NCBI GenBank assembly: GCA_001598975.1
Contig: BBXU01002753.1
Span: 1 to 36,938 of the forward strand
Source of the DNA: Parachlorella kessleri
Taxonomy: Eukaryota > Chlorophyta > Trebouxiophyceae > Chlorellales > Chlorellaceae
Direction: 5' to 3'
Length of the DNA stretch: 36,938 nt
In this document: positions 1 to 11,900 of the stretch, in pieces
How positions within the stretch are numbered: the stretch's first letter is position 1
Layout: each line of letters opens with the position of its first letter
The notes under the pieces: model-generated
The model's database searches: none
Seen by the model: only the letters and a program-made list of their open reading frames with translations
Told to the model about the DNA's origin: nothing
Program-made: the position numbers and the translations under genes

Positions 1-714
1 AAGGACCTTGTTTTGGCAGACTCGCTCGCACCTTTCTGCAGTAACTCGCGTCCGGCGTCCTGGCTGCCCTGTGCTATCAGCTGCATGGCTTGGCCTAGGT
101 CATTTTGCCAGGTCTGCGCGTCTCCTGCAGCCGCGGCAGCGAAGCCTCGCCCACCAGTGCAGGCTGTCCAGTGGGCCCTGCTATGGACATGTCGCAAGTG
201 GTGTGGGGTGGTGTCTGGCCAGGTGCCGTGCAAGCGAGGAGCAGCTGCCAGGCTCAGCTGTGTCAAGCCCTCCAACTGCTTGGTTGGAAGCAGATGATCA
301 AGGGTTTTAAGGCAGCTGGCTGCTAAGAGCTTAGCTGGAGTCGACAGCATGACGAGCCTGCGAGAGTAGAGCTGCGGTATGATACACTACAACGATAATG
401 ATGTAAACTATCATCCCAGAATCTCAAACAGGGGATGTTTTCATATCTCCAGCCAGGCTGTCTGGGCGCAAGCGGGCGGGATGGCTGGCAGCGGACGAGG
501 CTCCCTCAGCGTCCAATTCCCTGGAGCTCTCAATACCTGAAAGGTAGGTGCAACTTAATGATCTCAGATGCAAACTGACGGGCGCAGCGAACCTGGGTAG
601 GCGTGGACTGGAGCCATCAACAGCGGTGCGCCACCGGCGACACCTGATCAACAGTGATATTCCGCTCTACCCCTGCTACCAGCTTGATACCCAGCTAATA
701 GGACAGCCTGGCCG
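1..714. other. No gene recognised (left edge to first glycosyltransferase)
   Basis: Several short open frames overlap here on both strands, but none has a recognisable domain, a convincing splice pattern or a membrane segment. The last part presumably holds the promoter and 5' UTR of the gene starting at 715. The 3' end of an upstream gene could lie near the left edge; I cannot show it. Confidence 0.4.
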
Positions 715-2724
715 ATGGAAGGCCAGGGTTCCAGCGCCCTGCAGCCGCTGGTTCCCAGAGAAGACAAGAAGCCACTGGGACCACAGCTGCGAGTTGGGAC
801 TGGGGTTAAAGCAGTCCTGCTGTTGAGCGTCTTATTGCTGCTGGGTACAATCTTGTCAACCTGGACGGGCGGAGGCGGTCTTGAGGGGGACACCTCTCAA
901 AGCTGTGCAACAGCAAATGTTCTGGGACGTCAGGCCAGGTGGGTGTGCCGTATGTGTGCCCGATGACAGCGGGCCAACCTTTACAGACTTAATGAGGCAT
1001 ATCGCTTCCCAGCACGTTTAAGTGCAGGCTTTGTGTCGGCCGTGTGGCAAAGGGAGAGCCTGGCATTGCAGCTTCAACCACTGCTACTGATGATCATATT
1101 ACCGTAAGCAGGCATGAGTCCTGACTGTTGACGGCACCATGTAGCCCCCCCTGCTTTCACCTGCACGTTTGCAACCTTCTCTTCGGTAGAAACATAAGCT
1201 GAGCTACCCTTCATTGTGAGATCAAGGCTCGATGGCCAGTGTTTTGACACTATGGCATTGCAGGACAGGGCAGCTGGCGTCCCAGACAATGCCACGGCTC
1301 CTGGTCCCGCTGGCGGTTATGCAGCCATATTGCCCAAGTTTGACATGCCAAAGCCACATCACGAACCTGTGGTGACCAGTAGCGCGTCTCTTTCTGCCTT
1401 CCAGCGGCACCGGCAGCGCCGGCGGGACAGTCCCACAGCACCACTAATGGCAAGTAGTCCTTCAGGAGTGCAACCGCCGCCACTAGACAACAAATCTGCA
1501 GCGCAGCCGGTGGCACGAGGGAACCCTCCCACCCCGCAGCAGCAGGCCCCAAACAACGCCATGTGGCGCACTCTGACAGAGTTCATCCAACTTTGCGACA
1601 ACTATGTTCCCAGCGAGGGAACACATGCATCGAGGCAGCCACGCCAGCCACAATTTGGAAACTACAGTAGCCCGAAAAGCTTGGGGGAGCTGTTGCGCCT
1701 TGGGGAGGCCTCCCAGGGAAGCCCCAGGAACATCAGTAGGGTGATCCAAGCTCTCCATGACATCACTGTGGCAGAGAGAGGGTTCGCGGTGATGACAGAA
1801 GAGGAGCAGGAGGCAATGGCAAGCCATGGCTGTAGCTCTAAGGCCGCCAGGCTGCGCAACAAGAAATCGGGGAGGTCGCCACGCATTGGTGAGTTCATTC
1901 GCTCGCCTTCCAGCCCAGGGTCTGAGGATCTGTGTGAACTGCAGCAGGGGGGATAAGACAGTGCAACCCAATTCCTAACTGTAGGTATACTAATGATTAG
2001 CTCGGGAGCGCCAGGGTATGTGCGCTTGTCGGAGCTGAACAAGCAGCGCTATGCACAACTCCACGGGTACCAGCTACACATCCTTCCTCCTGCCGACTCA
2101 AGCCGTCACCCCGCATGGTCAAAGATTCCGGCCGCACTGTCCCTGCTGCCACTCTACGACTGGCTGTGGCTGGTGGATGCTGACACCCTGGTCATGACCC
2201 CCGCTGTCCCTCTGGCTGCCTTCATTGATGACCACTATGACATGGTACGTACGGAAGCCTCAAGTGCAGCCGTGCTGCTGTGGTTTCGCAGCTGACTGCC
2301 AAGTGCATCTGCAAGCAGCTGACCGAGCCAAACTCTGCGTACCCCTCTTCATGCCCAGCAGGTGCTCACAAGGGACTGCAACAACATCAACACTGGGAGC
2401 TGGCTCATCCGCAACAGCCAGTGGACTGAAGCAATGCTGGCCACCACTTACGCCCGCCCTGATGCGGAGCCCAGGGCATGGTGGGAACAGGCGGCCCTCA
2501 TCCAGCTGGCAGGCCTGCCTAGTGTGCAAGACCGCATCAAGGTTCTACCAACCAACAAGGGCCTTAACTCTTATGGGAGCGGCACTAGCTGCAACGATCG
2601 GGGGCTGTTCGGCGCGGGGGATCTCCTTGTGCACTTCCCCGGCGCGAAAGACAAGGAGGCAGCTTTCCAGGAGTATTGGCAACAGCTGCCAGTCCAAGAG
2701 CGGAAGCCACTGCCGTCTATGTGA
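715..2724 (+). CDS. GT34-like glycosyltransferase, copy 1 (type II membrane protein)
   Basis: Probable Golgi glycosyltransferase of the GMA12/MNN10 (GT34) type, which transfers a sugar from a nucleotide-sugar onto a glycan. Donor and acceptor cannot be read from the sequence. Best exon model: 715-938, about 1269-1888, 1985-2244, 2362-2724, giving 488 residues. The second acceptor is the least certain. Residues about 28-48 form one hydrophobic helix after a short basic N-terminus, as in type II Golgi enzymes. A variable Pro/Gln-rich stem follows. The catalytic part starts with ILMISSGAPGY across the 1888/1985 junction, continues with LNKQRYAQLHGY, and holds the DXD metal site as LWLVDADTLVMTP. 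The last exon has NINTGSWLIRNSQW and DLLVHFPG, both typical of the family. The start ATG has a purine-rich context (gccgATGG). The next gene is a diverged tandem copy with the same intron positions. The family assignment is firm at superfamily level; GT34 itself is likely. Confidence 0.8.
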
Positions 2725-3538
2725 CCCACATGCAAGTGCTCAGCCCCTGGTGGGTATTGCCGCTCCTGGTCTACTGGCATATTTTCATCTGGCGCACGCT
2801 GTGAGGAATACCGTGGTATTTGGATTTTGTTAACTATTAACGCATGAGGATCAAGAACTGATGTGCGTCTGTGACTGCATGCTATGTATCTTTTACTACT
2901 TCCTGCTGGCGTACTTGGCTGTTTGTCGTCATGCTGCATCGCCCATATCTCTTGCCTTCGCCTGGCCACTGCTCTTGAGGAGCCATGATACAGCCACCAG
3001 TGCTGAGTATTCTGGTAAGCCATCTTCAAAGTGACAGTATGGGGAGAGATTTGTGTGCTCCATGGAGCGCAACAAGCTGCAGTGCTACCAGGTGGTTCTG
3101 TCTGCATGCATGTACACATGTAGATACCTAGTCACGACCGTTGCAGCTGCCAAATCCTTCATCAAATAAGCTGCTGCCAATATCCCACAACAGCAGCAAC
3201 GCAGTGCTGGGAGATTGCCTCATGCTGATGATCAGTGCAAAACTGGCCCTGTAGCCGCACAGGTTTCATGCCAGATGAGACGTCCTCTCCCCCTGCCCCT
3301 GTCATGTTTGAAGTCCACGGCAGTACCTGATGTACACGGCCATTACTCAGCATGACAACCACGGCTTTCTGGCATGCAGCATACTACGTAGCCCTCACTC
3401 GGACTTTTCTTCTGTGGAAGCGTCAGTGCAGGACGAATTGCTAAGCCACGGCTGCACCCAGCAGAGCAAATGCACGGTCACCTGAAGCCGTACCACTCTC
3501 GTGTGCAAGCCTTGCCCTACTGAGTACTGCTAAGTGAG
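2725..3538. other. Spacer between the two glycosyltransferase copies
   Basis: About 800 bases with no supported gene. It should hold the 3' UTR of copy 1 and the promoter of copy 2. The open frames here on either strand lack domains and look random. Confidence 0.5.
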
Positions 3539-5436
3539 ATGGAGCCCCAGAGCCCCAGTGCTTCGCTGTCCAAGGAAAGGAGCAAGCCACATGGGTTCCA
3601 CCAGCGGCGCACGCCTGGGAAAGCACTGGCTCTTCTCCTGACAAGCCTTGCCCTGATGGTCGTCGCTGCTAACTTGAGTGCCTGGACAAACAGCGGTACT
3701 TCTGACTGTGCTTCTATGAGTATCCTGAGCCTTGAGGTCAGGTGGGTGCTTCCCAATCCGCCGTGCGCAGCCTCCGATGTGCTTCTGCTGGCTTGTCAAG
3801 GCACACAGCTGGTGTTACGGCAACCTCTTCCTGGTGATGCAGGCTGTGCGTTAGCAGGACGCCCACAGAACACGACCTGCAACTGCGATCTAGGCCAGCT
3901 CTGGCAAGTTATTCCAAAACGTTGTGACTGGACGAACACAACCTAAAGTCCAAGCTAGTTGTACACAATCGCTAGGGATTTGACCAGCACAAACTCTATT
4001 GCCCCTCCGAGCTCTGCAGGATGAACCAACTGTCGACGTAAAGGGGTACGGGCATCCGAACTCTCATAGGACGTCTTCTGCAGCATGGCCTTGGAGCCAC
4101 AGCCAGCTACCAAAGCCCAACCTTGAGCTGCAAGGCAGCGATCTGCAACACGTGCAGCAGACCCCCCCAGACAGCCAGTCACCCTTGCATGATCTATTGC
4201 TGCGAGGCAGCAACTCACAACAGGTGGAGCAGCAGGCACCTAGCAATATTACATGGCGGACGCTGACAGACTTTGTTCAGCTGTGCGACCGCTACCTTCC
4301 TGGGAAGGAAAGCGGCTTGAAGCAGCCGCCAGCACGCAGCAACTCTGACAGCCCCAGCATCCTGGAGGTGTTGGCCTCTCGCAGATTTGCGAAAGCCACT
4401 CCCCGGAATATCACCCATGTCCTCGACGCCCTTCATAAGATAACCCAGACAGAGAAAGCACTCTCTGTGGTCGCGGGCAGGGAGTTGGAGGCACTTCAGT
4501 GGCGAGGCTGTGCCACCAGGACCACCCAGCCACCCAGCATCCAGGCGGCAAGGCAACCTCGCATAGGTGAGTACTTGATACACTTCATGATGGCCATGTG
4601 AAGGGCGTAATGCCTCCCTACCCAACATAGTTCAGCATCTGTATGTCCACAGTCTTAAGAAGGTACCATGAGCCCTGCTGGCAGGTATACTCATGATCAG
4701 CTCAGGCGCGCCAGGGTACTTCCACCTGTCAGAGGTCAACAAGCAGCGCTACGCTGGCCGCCATGGCTACCACCTTCATGTTTTTCAGCAACTTGACGAA
4801 AGCCGCCACCCTGCTTGGTCAAAGATTCCTGCAGCATTGTCCCTTCTGCCTATGTATGACTGGCTGTGGCTGGTGGATGCTGACACCCTGGCTATGACGC
4901 CTTCAGTCCCGCTGACTGACTACATTGATGAGCGGTTTGACATGGTGGGTGTGCACGCTACCAGCTCTTTGTTGGAATGCATCCGCAAGTGTTAGTAACC
5001 ACTGCCGGCAACATCATGCCAAGTTCACAACTGGGCGGCCTTCCTCGTGCTTCTAGTCTAGTCTAGTCTAGTCCTCGTGCTTCCACCCTGGCAGGTGTTG
5101 ACGAGAGACTGCAACGGCATCAACACCGGGAGCTGGCTCATCCGCAACAGTCAATGGACCGAAGCAATGCTGGCAGCCATCTATGCCCGCCCTGATGCTG
5201 AGCCCAAGGTCTGGTGGGAGCAGGCGGCCCTCATCCAGCTGGCGGGTCTGCCCCGTGTACAAGAGCGCATCAAGGTGCTACCAACCAACAAGGGGTTTAA
5301 CTCTTATGGCATGGGCAGCTGTGGAGGCCAGGGAGGGTACACTGAGGGTGACCTGCTCGTGCACTTCCCTGGAATTCCGGACAAAGAGGCAGCATTTCAC
5401 ACATACTGGCTGCAGCTGTCGCCTGAGGATCAGTAG
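3539..5436 (+). CDS. GT34-like glycosyltransferase, copy 2 (type II membrane protein)
   Basis: Tandem paralogue of the preceding gene. Exon model: 3539-3741, about 4070-4566, 4685-4944, 5095-5436, giving 433 residues. The frame closes exactly, but the second acceptor is chosen by phase, so the stem sequence is tentative. A membrane helix lies near residues 28-47. The stem is shorter than in copy 1 but shares the segment ITWRTLTDFVQLCDRY and the block ATPRNITHVLDALHKIT. The catalytic part keeps ILMISSGAPGY, LNKQRY-like spacing, the DXD motif in LWLVDADTLAMTP, and GINTGSWLIRNSQW in the last exon. Introns fall at the same codons and phases as in copy 1, so duplication happened after the introns were in place. 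The catalytic exons are much closer to copy 1 than the stem. The last intron holds a small pentamer repeat. Both copies look functional from the sequence. Confidence 0.8.
5043..5083 (+). repeat. TCTAG pentamer repeat with flanking 11-bp direct repeat
   Basis: Four head-to-tail TCTAG units (5052-5071) lie between two copies of CCTCGTGCTTC (5043-5053 and 5073-5083). The array sits in the last intron of copy 2, just upstream of its acceptor, and is absent from the matching intron of copy 1. It looks like a local slippage duplication. Confidence 0.85.
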
Positions 5437-5924
5437 TCAGTGCCTCCTTCGCCAGTGACTATTTGAAGCTGGGCAACAGTTTTGTCGTTTGTTACTACAA
5501 AGGGATTCCCATGGACAACAGTCGCACAACGGCTTGCTGCTTAACCTTAGCTCCTTCAGTTTTTCGTGATGTAGTGCTCGCCTGTCACTTTAGTTCCTCT
5601 CTTGAGTGTGACCTGTGAGAATTGGCAGCGGTTCCCTACACATGTGCAAAACGTCCAAGGAGGATTGGAGGGTGCATTCACAGTAGCCTACCAGGCCCTA
5701 CCTGCCAGGCCCAGTGGGCAAAAGCCAGCCTCGACAGACAGCACTCCTGGCGCTCCTGCTTTGGACGCTGTGCCTAGCGCGCAGGTGCCTTGGCAGTACA
5801 GCAAATGCAGTACACGGATTGGACCATGGGGCGTTTAGACGAAAGATGAGGCATCTACATATAGCAGTTATATGGCGATGATTCCTAGTGTTAAGTTCTA
5901 GTAAAGAAACCTTGCAGGCTAGCC
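5437..5924. other. Spacer upstream of the pTAC3-like gene
   Basis: No gene supported. It should contain the 3' UTR of the second glycosyltransferase and the promoter and 5' UTR of the pTAC3-like gene. Short open frames, including one from an ATG at 5512, have no features suggesting a protein. Confidence 0.45.
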
Positions 5925-8900
5925 ATGCACCTGATGCATCATGGCACCACCGGATACCCGACCTTGGCGTTAAGTGCTCGTCCATTAAGCGTGTATGGCC
6001 GCTCAAGGCGTGCCCCCCTGCCTCGCCGGCTTGCGTATTCCGATGCTGACCTTGCCCAGTTCTCTGGTAAGGGGAGCAAAGTACTCTGAGCCGTGCAACT
6101 TGTTTCAGGTTTTTTGTAGTAAGCTGTCACTGTACCGCAGGTGGGGAGAGCGACGACCCATACGCTGGGCTGAACTGGGTGCAGCAGAACGGTGAGCCAG
6201 ACAACTGTCCACCTAGGCTGGCTGTCACTGTGACCCGCTGGGCAGTTGAGGGCACAGGCCCTGTGTGCCGGGGGCGCACCGCAGCACTGAATTGCGAGTG
6301 TTCATTGAGGGGCCGCAATCTCTTTTTGAGCTGCAGCGGCAGAGATTCGGCGGCAGTCGGAAATTGAGCAGCTGGAGAAGGAGCAAGCTCAAAGCGTGGG
6401 GCTCTATGTGAGGGGCCGAGCGCCCACCGCCCAGGTGGAGGTCAACGAGGATGACCCTGAGCGCTTCCTGTGGCACAAGTGCGGAGGGGGATCGTAGGCC
6501 GGCTGAATTGAAGCTGCAGAGCATGCAGTGTTCTTCTGAGTCACTGAATGATGTCCTGCACCAACCGCCAGGCTGTGTCAAGTAGACATATGCCCCCCTC
6601 CAGGGCAATCAAACCTTCCAGCCCACCCACCCCTGTCCCCATAACTCCATGTCCCACAGAGTCTCTCCCAGCTCAGCATTGCGCTGCTGAGTGCGGGGTC
6701 GCTGCCTTGCCTGGTTTGCAGGCGCCTAGCACAGCTGGGCCCCCAGGGCGACTTTGCCAAGGCAGAGGCCGTCCTTCAGGAGATGGCCAGAGCCGGGCAC
6801 CCCCCGGGGCCGCGCGCCTACCACGCCCTGGTGTTCACCTACCTCAAGGGCAACTCAGTGGAGGGGGCGCTGGATGCGATATGCAGGGAGGTCAAGGCGG
6901 GTGAGTGGGCGGCGGGAGTAAAAGGGACGGCCAAGGCACGGGGCAAGGGAAGGGAGGTTGATGGAAGAGGGGAAGCTGGCTTAGCCCAGTTGTTGACCGG
7001 GATGGCAAGGGTGGTAGTGACCAGGATCAGGATCCGAGGGGTTGGATTTGCGGCGCTGTTTGGATGCATCACGGGGCGTGCGTGAGGCCCTGGAGATGAA
7101 GGGTGTTTGGGAGTGTTTGTCTATCTGCAGCGCAGTTTGTCGTCCGCCTTTAGGAGCGCAGTGGTAGCGGAGGGACATATGCATGGATCGCACCAGGGAG
7201 GTCAAGAGAGTCCCAAGCCTCAAGGCCGACCCCTACTGTGGCACCCACACCGCCCTGCCCCGCCCCGTCCCTCCCTGCAGGCATCCAGCCTCTCCCGCAG
7301 AGCTACGCGGCGGTGGTGCAGGGGTATGTGCAGCGTGGCGACACCAGCATGGCCGAGGCGGTGTGGGCCTCCAACCGGCGGTCAGGGGTGGACTGCGGGC
7401 CCAGCTGGCTGGTGCTGACAAGTGCCCTGTTCAGGGTGGGGCAGGAGGAGCGGGGCATGCAGCTGCTGGAGCAGGTGGGGTGGGGCTTGTCGAGCTTCGA
7501 AATGAACGCGCGGTGGGTGTTGACGGCTGGGCACTTTCCTGAGCAGGCCATGCAGGGTCCGCTCCATGGAGGCTCTGCAGTTGCAGGTCCTGGCTGGGTG
7601 GTGAGCTGCTTTTTGCGCATGTTGCAATTGTGCAGCTGCAGTCGGGTATTAAATGCAGGGGCAGAGTGGCTTGCTGACATACGTCCCCTACTCGTGGCGC
7701 ACGCGTTTGCCATGAGAAAGGAAGATTGCAGCTTGGAAAGTGGGCTCGTCAGATGGAGCCAATTAGGACCAGGGGGCCTTAGTAGGCATTCAAGCAGAGC
7801 AGACATCGTAGTAAGCGGCACCAACAAAAAGGTGCATGGTCCCGCACTGCAGGGTGAAAGCGAACAGCGAGTTGGCGACGCCGGGATATATGCTCAAGTC
7901 ATTGCGTATCTGTGCCGCATGGGCGATGTGGAAGCAGCGATGAAGAGGTTGAATGAGATGAAGGTGCGTGGGGGCACTGCTACATGTGCTGGTTGTCCTG
8001 TTTTGGCTTGTTAGTTTTTTGCTAACTGAGCTGCCTGGTCTAGCACGCAGCCTTGCAGAGCGCAGGATACCAGCTGGGCTGTTGAGGGAGGCTAGCAGGC
8101 TTAAGTAGGCCGGGGCAGCCCAAGGCTGGGCAGCAGGTCAACATGTGGTTGTTGACTGTTCTTGAAGCGGGCTGGCCAGCTTGCATGAACCTGAGGTTGC
8201 CGGAGGTCCCTCGAACTTACTTGGGACCCTGCACAGCTTGACTCCCCCCCCCACCCCCACCCACCCCCACCTACACACACACACACACACACCGCCGGTT
8301 TCTGACAGGTTCCGGCCAACACCAGCCGCTGTGGTGAGGGTGCAGGAGAAGGGAGTAGGCAAGAGGCCCGAGCATTTCAGCCCGATCATAGAGTTCCTTG
8401 CAAGCGCCCCGAACCTGCAGAGCATGCAAGGTGAGCCTGTCTGCCACCACAAGCACCACAGGCAGGAGCTACAAGAGCCTGCGCTTCCCTGCAAGGCTCT
8501 TTTGTATGCTGCGTGCACGCCCCCGGGACCCAAAGTGCTCCATACCCTGAGGTCATGCACTTTGCGGCAGTAGCACAAAGTCTGCTTCAAGGGACCCTCT
8601 GCACAGCGTCGGGTTGCCTGTAGCCATGCCGCGGGCCTGTCTGCGGGACCGGGGTGCGTATTCCAGCGGCGGCCCGCGCTGTTGGTGCAGAGGCGGAGAG
8701 TGTGACGCAGCAGGCGCTCGCGACGCCCTCGCTCTACCTGACCAGGGGCACACTCAACAAGCTGCTGCGGGTACGAGGGTGACATCCTATTGGCCTCCTT
8801 GCTGGCAGCAGCAGGCGTTGTCACCAGGGAATCTAGCTGACATTATAGGAAACAGCTAATGCTAGCGCAGCTTGTGTAGGCAAAAGATATAGTGGTTCCA

Positions 8901-11900
8901 TAGTGGATCCTCTGAAGTAGGCCACGTGATGGGCCGCTGCCCTTGACCACTTCGTCGCTTCCAAGCAGGATCTCAACTGGCGGCGCAGCTCATTAACCGG
9001 GCAGCCATGCGCATCCAGGTGGTACTGCTGTGCGCCGCAGACAACAAGTGCTATGCCATGCAGGGCTACCTGAGCCTGCACTTGCCTGCTGAGGAGTTGG
9101 GGGCCAAAGTGTCGCTCTGCCAAGAGTGGGCACGACAGAGCGATGTGAGCGAGGACCTGGAGACGCATGTGCTGCTGCTGGAGGCGTTCCTGCAGACAGG
9201 AGACCTGCAGGTGGGCTTGGGGCGGGGCGGGGCACGGGGCTGGGTGTGGGTAGGATGGATGTAGCACCCCTGCAGGGAGGGGAATGGAGGAGGGGGGCTG
9301 GGTTGGCCTTACAAGAGTTGGGGGAGGGGCTTTGATGGCGGGATGTGCAGGGACCAACCCGCAGACCCCGTTGGCCAAAGGCATGCGTCTTGGCGGAAGT
9401 CATCCAGAGCTGTTCTTGCGGCATCGCCCCCGTTGCTACTGGCTCTAACCAGGCCACGTCCCTCTGGTGCCCACGCACTGGTATGTCCGCATCCGCAACA
9501 CGCCCACAGCGCCAAGTACGCAGAGCTGTGCGTGCGTCCTGCAGGCCGCGCTGCTGCACTGGGGCTACATCCGTTCCAGCACCTCCACAGACAAGTATGA
9601 CCTCCTACAGCACGACACCATCATCAAGCTGATACAGGAGCTCAGGTGGGGGTCCGCGTCCCTCTCATCCTGGTGTCTAAAGGGGGCTAGTGCAGTGCCA
9701 GGCTCTGTGGTATGTGTGCCGTGCAGGTCTCCACTGTAGCTAGACATGAGCCGCGTCAGGCGCCGTCTCAGCCCAGCTGGGTGTGCCCTCTCGCAATGGC
9801 TTGTCGTTCCGGCGCTTCAGGCCCTGTATGGAGCCCTGGCTACTGGTGTGTTTCCGCTGCTGCTATTGCTGCTGCTGCTGCTGCTGCCGCTGATAAGTGG
9901 TGTTTGCTCCGAAAGCTGAGCTTGTGACGAAGCGCTGCCGCTGTTGCTGCAGTAATGCGGAGCTGCCTCTGGAGTTGTATGGTGTGCTGGGGATGCTGTA
10001 CTCTGCAAATGCGGAGCATCGCCCCCCGGCCACTGTTTTCCAGGGGGGTATTGATGATGCCACCGGCTGCTCCCACATAGCCGTCTGGTTCCACCGGCGG
10101 CTAAAAGAGGATCGGCTGTTGCGCTCAGGTGTGTGCGCCTTGGCGGGCTAGGGGGCGCGTGACCTGCGAGGTTGGATACAACCTGCCCGGCGGAGAGAAG
10201 AGTCTGGGCGGAGGGGTGGAGACAAGGTCCTGGGAGGGCGGCAGGACTGTGGTTGCCGTGCCCGGTGGTGTTGGCCAGTTCGTACCAGACGTGTAGCTCG
10301 ACTTTGCAGTGGCTGGGGAGCTGGAGCCTGCATGTGTCAGAAAGTGCAAAGTTCGCAGTGCCTGAAGCAAGGTTGCCTTGGCAGCAGACACCCCCTTGCA
10401 GAGCGGCCACCGTGATAGACTCGTCACAACGCCCCTCACCACCCACTGATGCCTTTGTTCCTCAGTCACCTTGCCAGGTGGCACTGGGGGCCCCCTGGTC
10501 TCATCCCTGCTTGCCCTCTGCCTGCTCTTGGTGCTGCCGCAGGTGGGGACGGGGAAACAGGCGGGGATCAGGGCGCGCCAGCAGAGGCTGGGGAGGCCGG
10601 CCAGGAGGGAGAGGAGGGCCGCTCTTTCGTGTTCATGGACGGAGTGCGGCTGGACGCAAGCTCGCTGAGGATTGTGACGGAACGGGGCGGGCCGGTTGCT
10701 CTATCGAAGGTGACGGTGCGGGAGATCCGTGCGGAGCTGACTGCACGGCGGCAGCCGCTGTACGGCAACAAGAAGGAGCTGATAAAGCGGCTACAGGTGG
10801 GCGGGTGGAGGAGGCAGGGTGCTGGCTGCGTGGCTGCGTGGGCTGTGCTGGCAGTGTGGGCAGGCGCTTGGGCACTCGAGGGCGTGCCTGCACAAGTTGG
10901 TGCTAACGGCAGCCACAGCCAGCAGGGATAAGAAGCGGACACGCCCCTTGTTGAGGGTTTGGCAACTCTCGGCTGCTTATGGCGGCAGTGTATCGCCTTT
11001 TTAGAGATGCCCTCTGTAGCAGCTGGCCATCCTCTGGAGCTAGCAACATGGTGGTGTGGCGGTGGTGAGACAAGTCTTGGCGCGCGCTGTGACGTTGCAT
11101 TGGTGCAGAAAGCGCGGGCGCGCATGGAGGAGGGCGGGGAGGGCGAGTCCAAGGCCGAGCCGACTGGGGTGAGCTGGCAGACTGTTGTGATGTACACGCT
11201 TGGCTGGCTCGGCTCGTGCCCTGTGCTGCCTCCCAGCGAGCGCTACTTGTAGATGACATGCAGCTGAGCTGATACATGTCGCAATGGTCAGCTTGTGCCG
11301 CAACGTGGTACAATGCGATATGGTAGTTTGTTGTGTATTGCACTTGCATGCCGGGCTGGGGCGGTTCTCAGCCACTGCCTGGGTGGCTCGCTGGCCCTTT
11401 CTTTATGACCAGCTACCTCATCACGCGGCCAGCCCCCGATTACCTTTCCTTCCTAGCCCTGCAGGTGCCCCAGGAGGTGACTGAGACGCACGTTGAGGGC
11501 GGCCGGCTGGTTAGCGAGTACAAGCAAACGATCTACCTGCCGGTGAACGCGGAGGGGGTGGTGGATGACTCGCGGCTGTTCAGGCCCGGCGGCAAGTCGC
11601 TCTTCGGCGGGGAGGGCGAGGACGAGGAGGAGGAGGAGGATGAGGAGGTAGGCCGCAGAAGGAGGAGGTTGTGTATTTACAATCGGAGGGCCAGAGGGAT
11701 TTTAAGTGATGCAGGTCATGACTCCCTGCGGACTTGTAGATGGAGAGGTTTAATGCTGGGCGGCGGTGGTCGTCTGTGTGTGACTGGTAGAGCCCATGGC
11801 GGACTAGTGCAGGGTTCGTTAGGGGTCCCACAACCACTTTCACAAGTGCCACCCAGCCTGCCCTTGCTGTCATTGCACTGGCGGGCAGTCCTGCCTGACT

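Noticed and set aside
1216..2042. Overlapping open frames on minus against glycosyltransferase copy 1
   Set aside because: They mirror the GC-rich coding exons of the plus gene and carry no motifs of their own.
8181..8308. Pro/His/Thr-rich open frame in the pTAC3-like intron
   Set aside because: It only translates the C-rich and AC repeat; the acceptor at 8308 follows it.
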